64,000 nt of DNA, from assembly GCF_016786255.1 (NCBI RefSeq), contig NZ_JADMKT010000072.1, forward strand, positions 55,984-119,983. The letters run 5' to 3'. The position numbers and the translations under genes are program-made. Under the pieces are notes generated by a model. The model saw only the letters and a list, made by a program, of their open reading frames with translations, made no database searches and was not told where the DNA came from. Each line of letters opens with the position of its first letter. The stretch's first letter is position 1. This document shows positions 63,997 through 64,000 of this stretch, piece by piece. Origin of the DNA: Robertkochia sediminum. GTDB taxonomy: Bacteria; Bacteroidota; Bacteroidia; Flavobacteriales; Flavobacteriaceae.

Positions 63997-64000
63997 GGCA

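Larger units (their letters stand above)
59842..64000. mobile_element. Island integrated at ssrA (right end outside window)
   Basis: The segment starts at the 3' end of tmRNA, encodes a tyrosine recombinase, and then carries AT-rich genes unlike the flanking core. I looked for a second copy of the tmRNA 3' end up to 64000 and found none, so the far boundary is beyond the window. Confidence 0.65.

Overview
The window reads as a chromosomal segment of a marine-type member of the Flavobacteriaceae (Bacteroidota). Support comes from repeated TAnnTTTG promoter boxes, the near-absence of Shine-Dalgarno sites, lipoproteins with short SCK/SCxx lipoboxes, a tmRNA tag reading GENNYALAA, and flavobacterial family versions of many housekeeping genes (DnaJ with a reduced zinc finger, branched-chain aminotransferase, BipA, MnmD, plug-less outer-membrane barrel). 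Most of the window is ordinary core genome of moderate GC. The last 2.6 kb is clearly AT-rich and looks acquired.

Layout. Positions 1-12.1 kb hold an ABC exporter pair (permease cut by the window edge), grpE-dnaJ, a YceI lipoprotein, an epimerase/mnmD/DUF4920 group, ilvE, a MazG-like pyrophosphohydrolase, an SRPBCC protein with crcB, and the P-II/ammonium transporter pair. A 480-bp repeat-filled spacer follows. From 12.7 to 31.6 kb come a DUF1684 lipoprotein, an MFS carrier, a USP + SLC13 transporter pair, a porin, an amidohydrolase, a FUSC protein, a large TPR protein with a barrel protein, ftsE, a polyphosphate-glucokinase-like kinase, a cupin, a tyrosine-less SDR and a GNAT enzyme. A second, inverted copy of the repeat-filled spacer sits at 31.64-31.88 kb. 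From 31.9 to 41 kb lie typA, kdsA, a thioredoxin-fold lipoprotein and several envelope proteins.

From 41.1 to 55.4 kb is a self-contained [NiFe]-hydrogenase locus. A LysR regulator and a nickel-transporter-like protein converge on a seven-gene minus-strand operon (small subunit, large subunit, cytochrome b, maturation protease, hypF, hypD, hypE). The divergent plus-strand operon carries hypA, hypB, hypC, a leucyl/phenylalanyl-tRNA-protein transferase homologue and a cytosolic TPR protein. The small subunit has all six cysteines that build the [4Fe-3S] cluster of oxygen-tolerant, membrane-bound uptake hydrogenases, so the locus predicts H2 oxidation feeding electrons to the quinone pool under air. 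The last two genes are not standard hydrogenase accessories and are the best candidates here for a new maturation or quality-control step.

From 55.4 to 59.4 kb are a saccharopine/alanine-dehydrogenase-like enzyme and nadA-nadB. The tmRNA gene (59.45-59.85 kb) is followed directly by a tyrosine recombinase gene, the usual signature of an island integrated at ssrA. Beyond it, three minus-strand genes are each bounded by matching short core sites and separated by 140-180-bp imperfect inverted repeats of attC architecture. This is an integron-like gene-cassette array with no integron integrase in view, and it runs off the right edge of the window.
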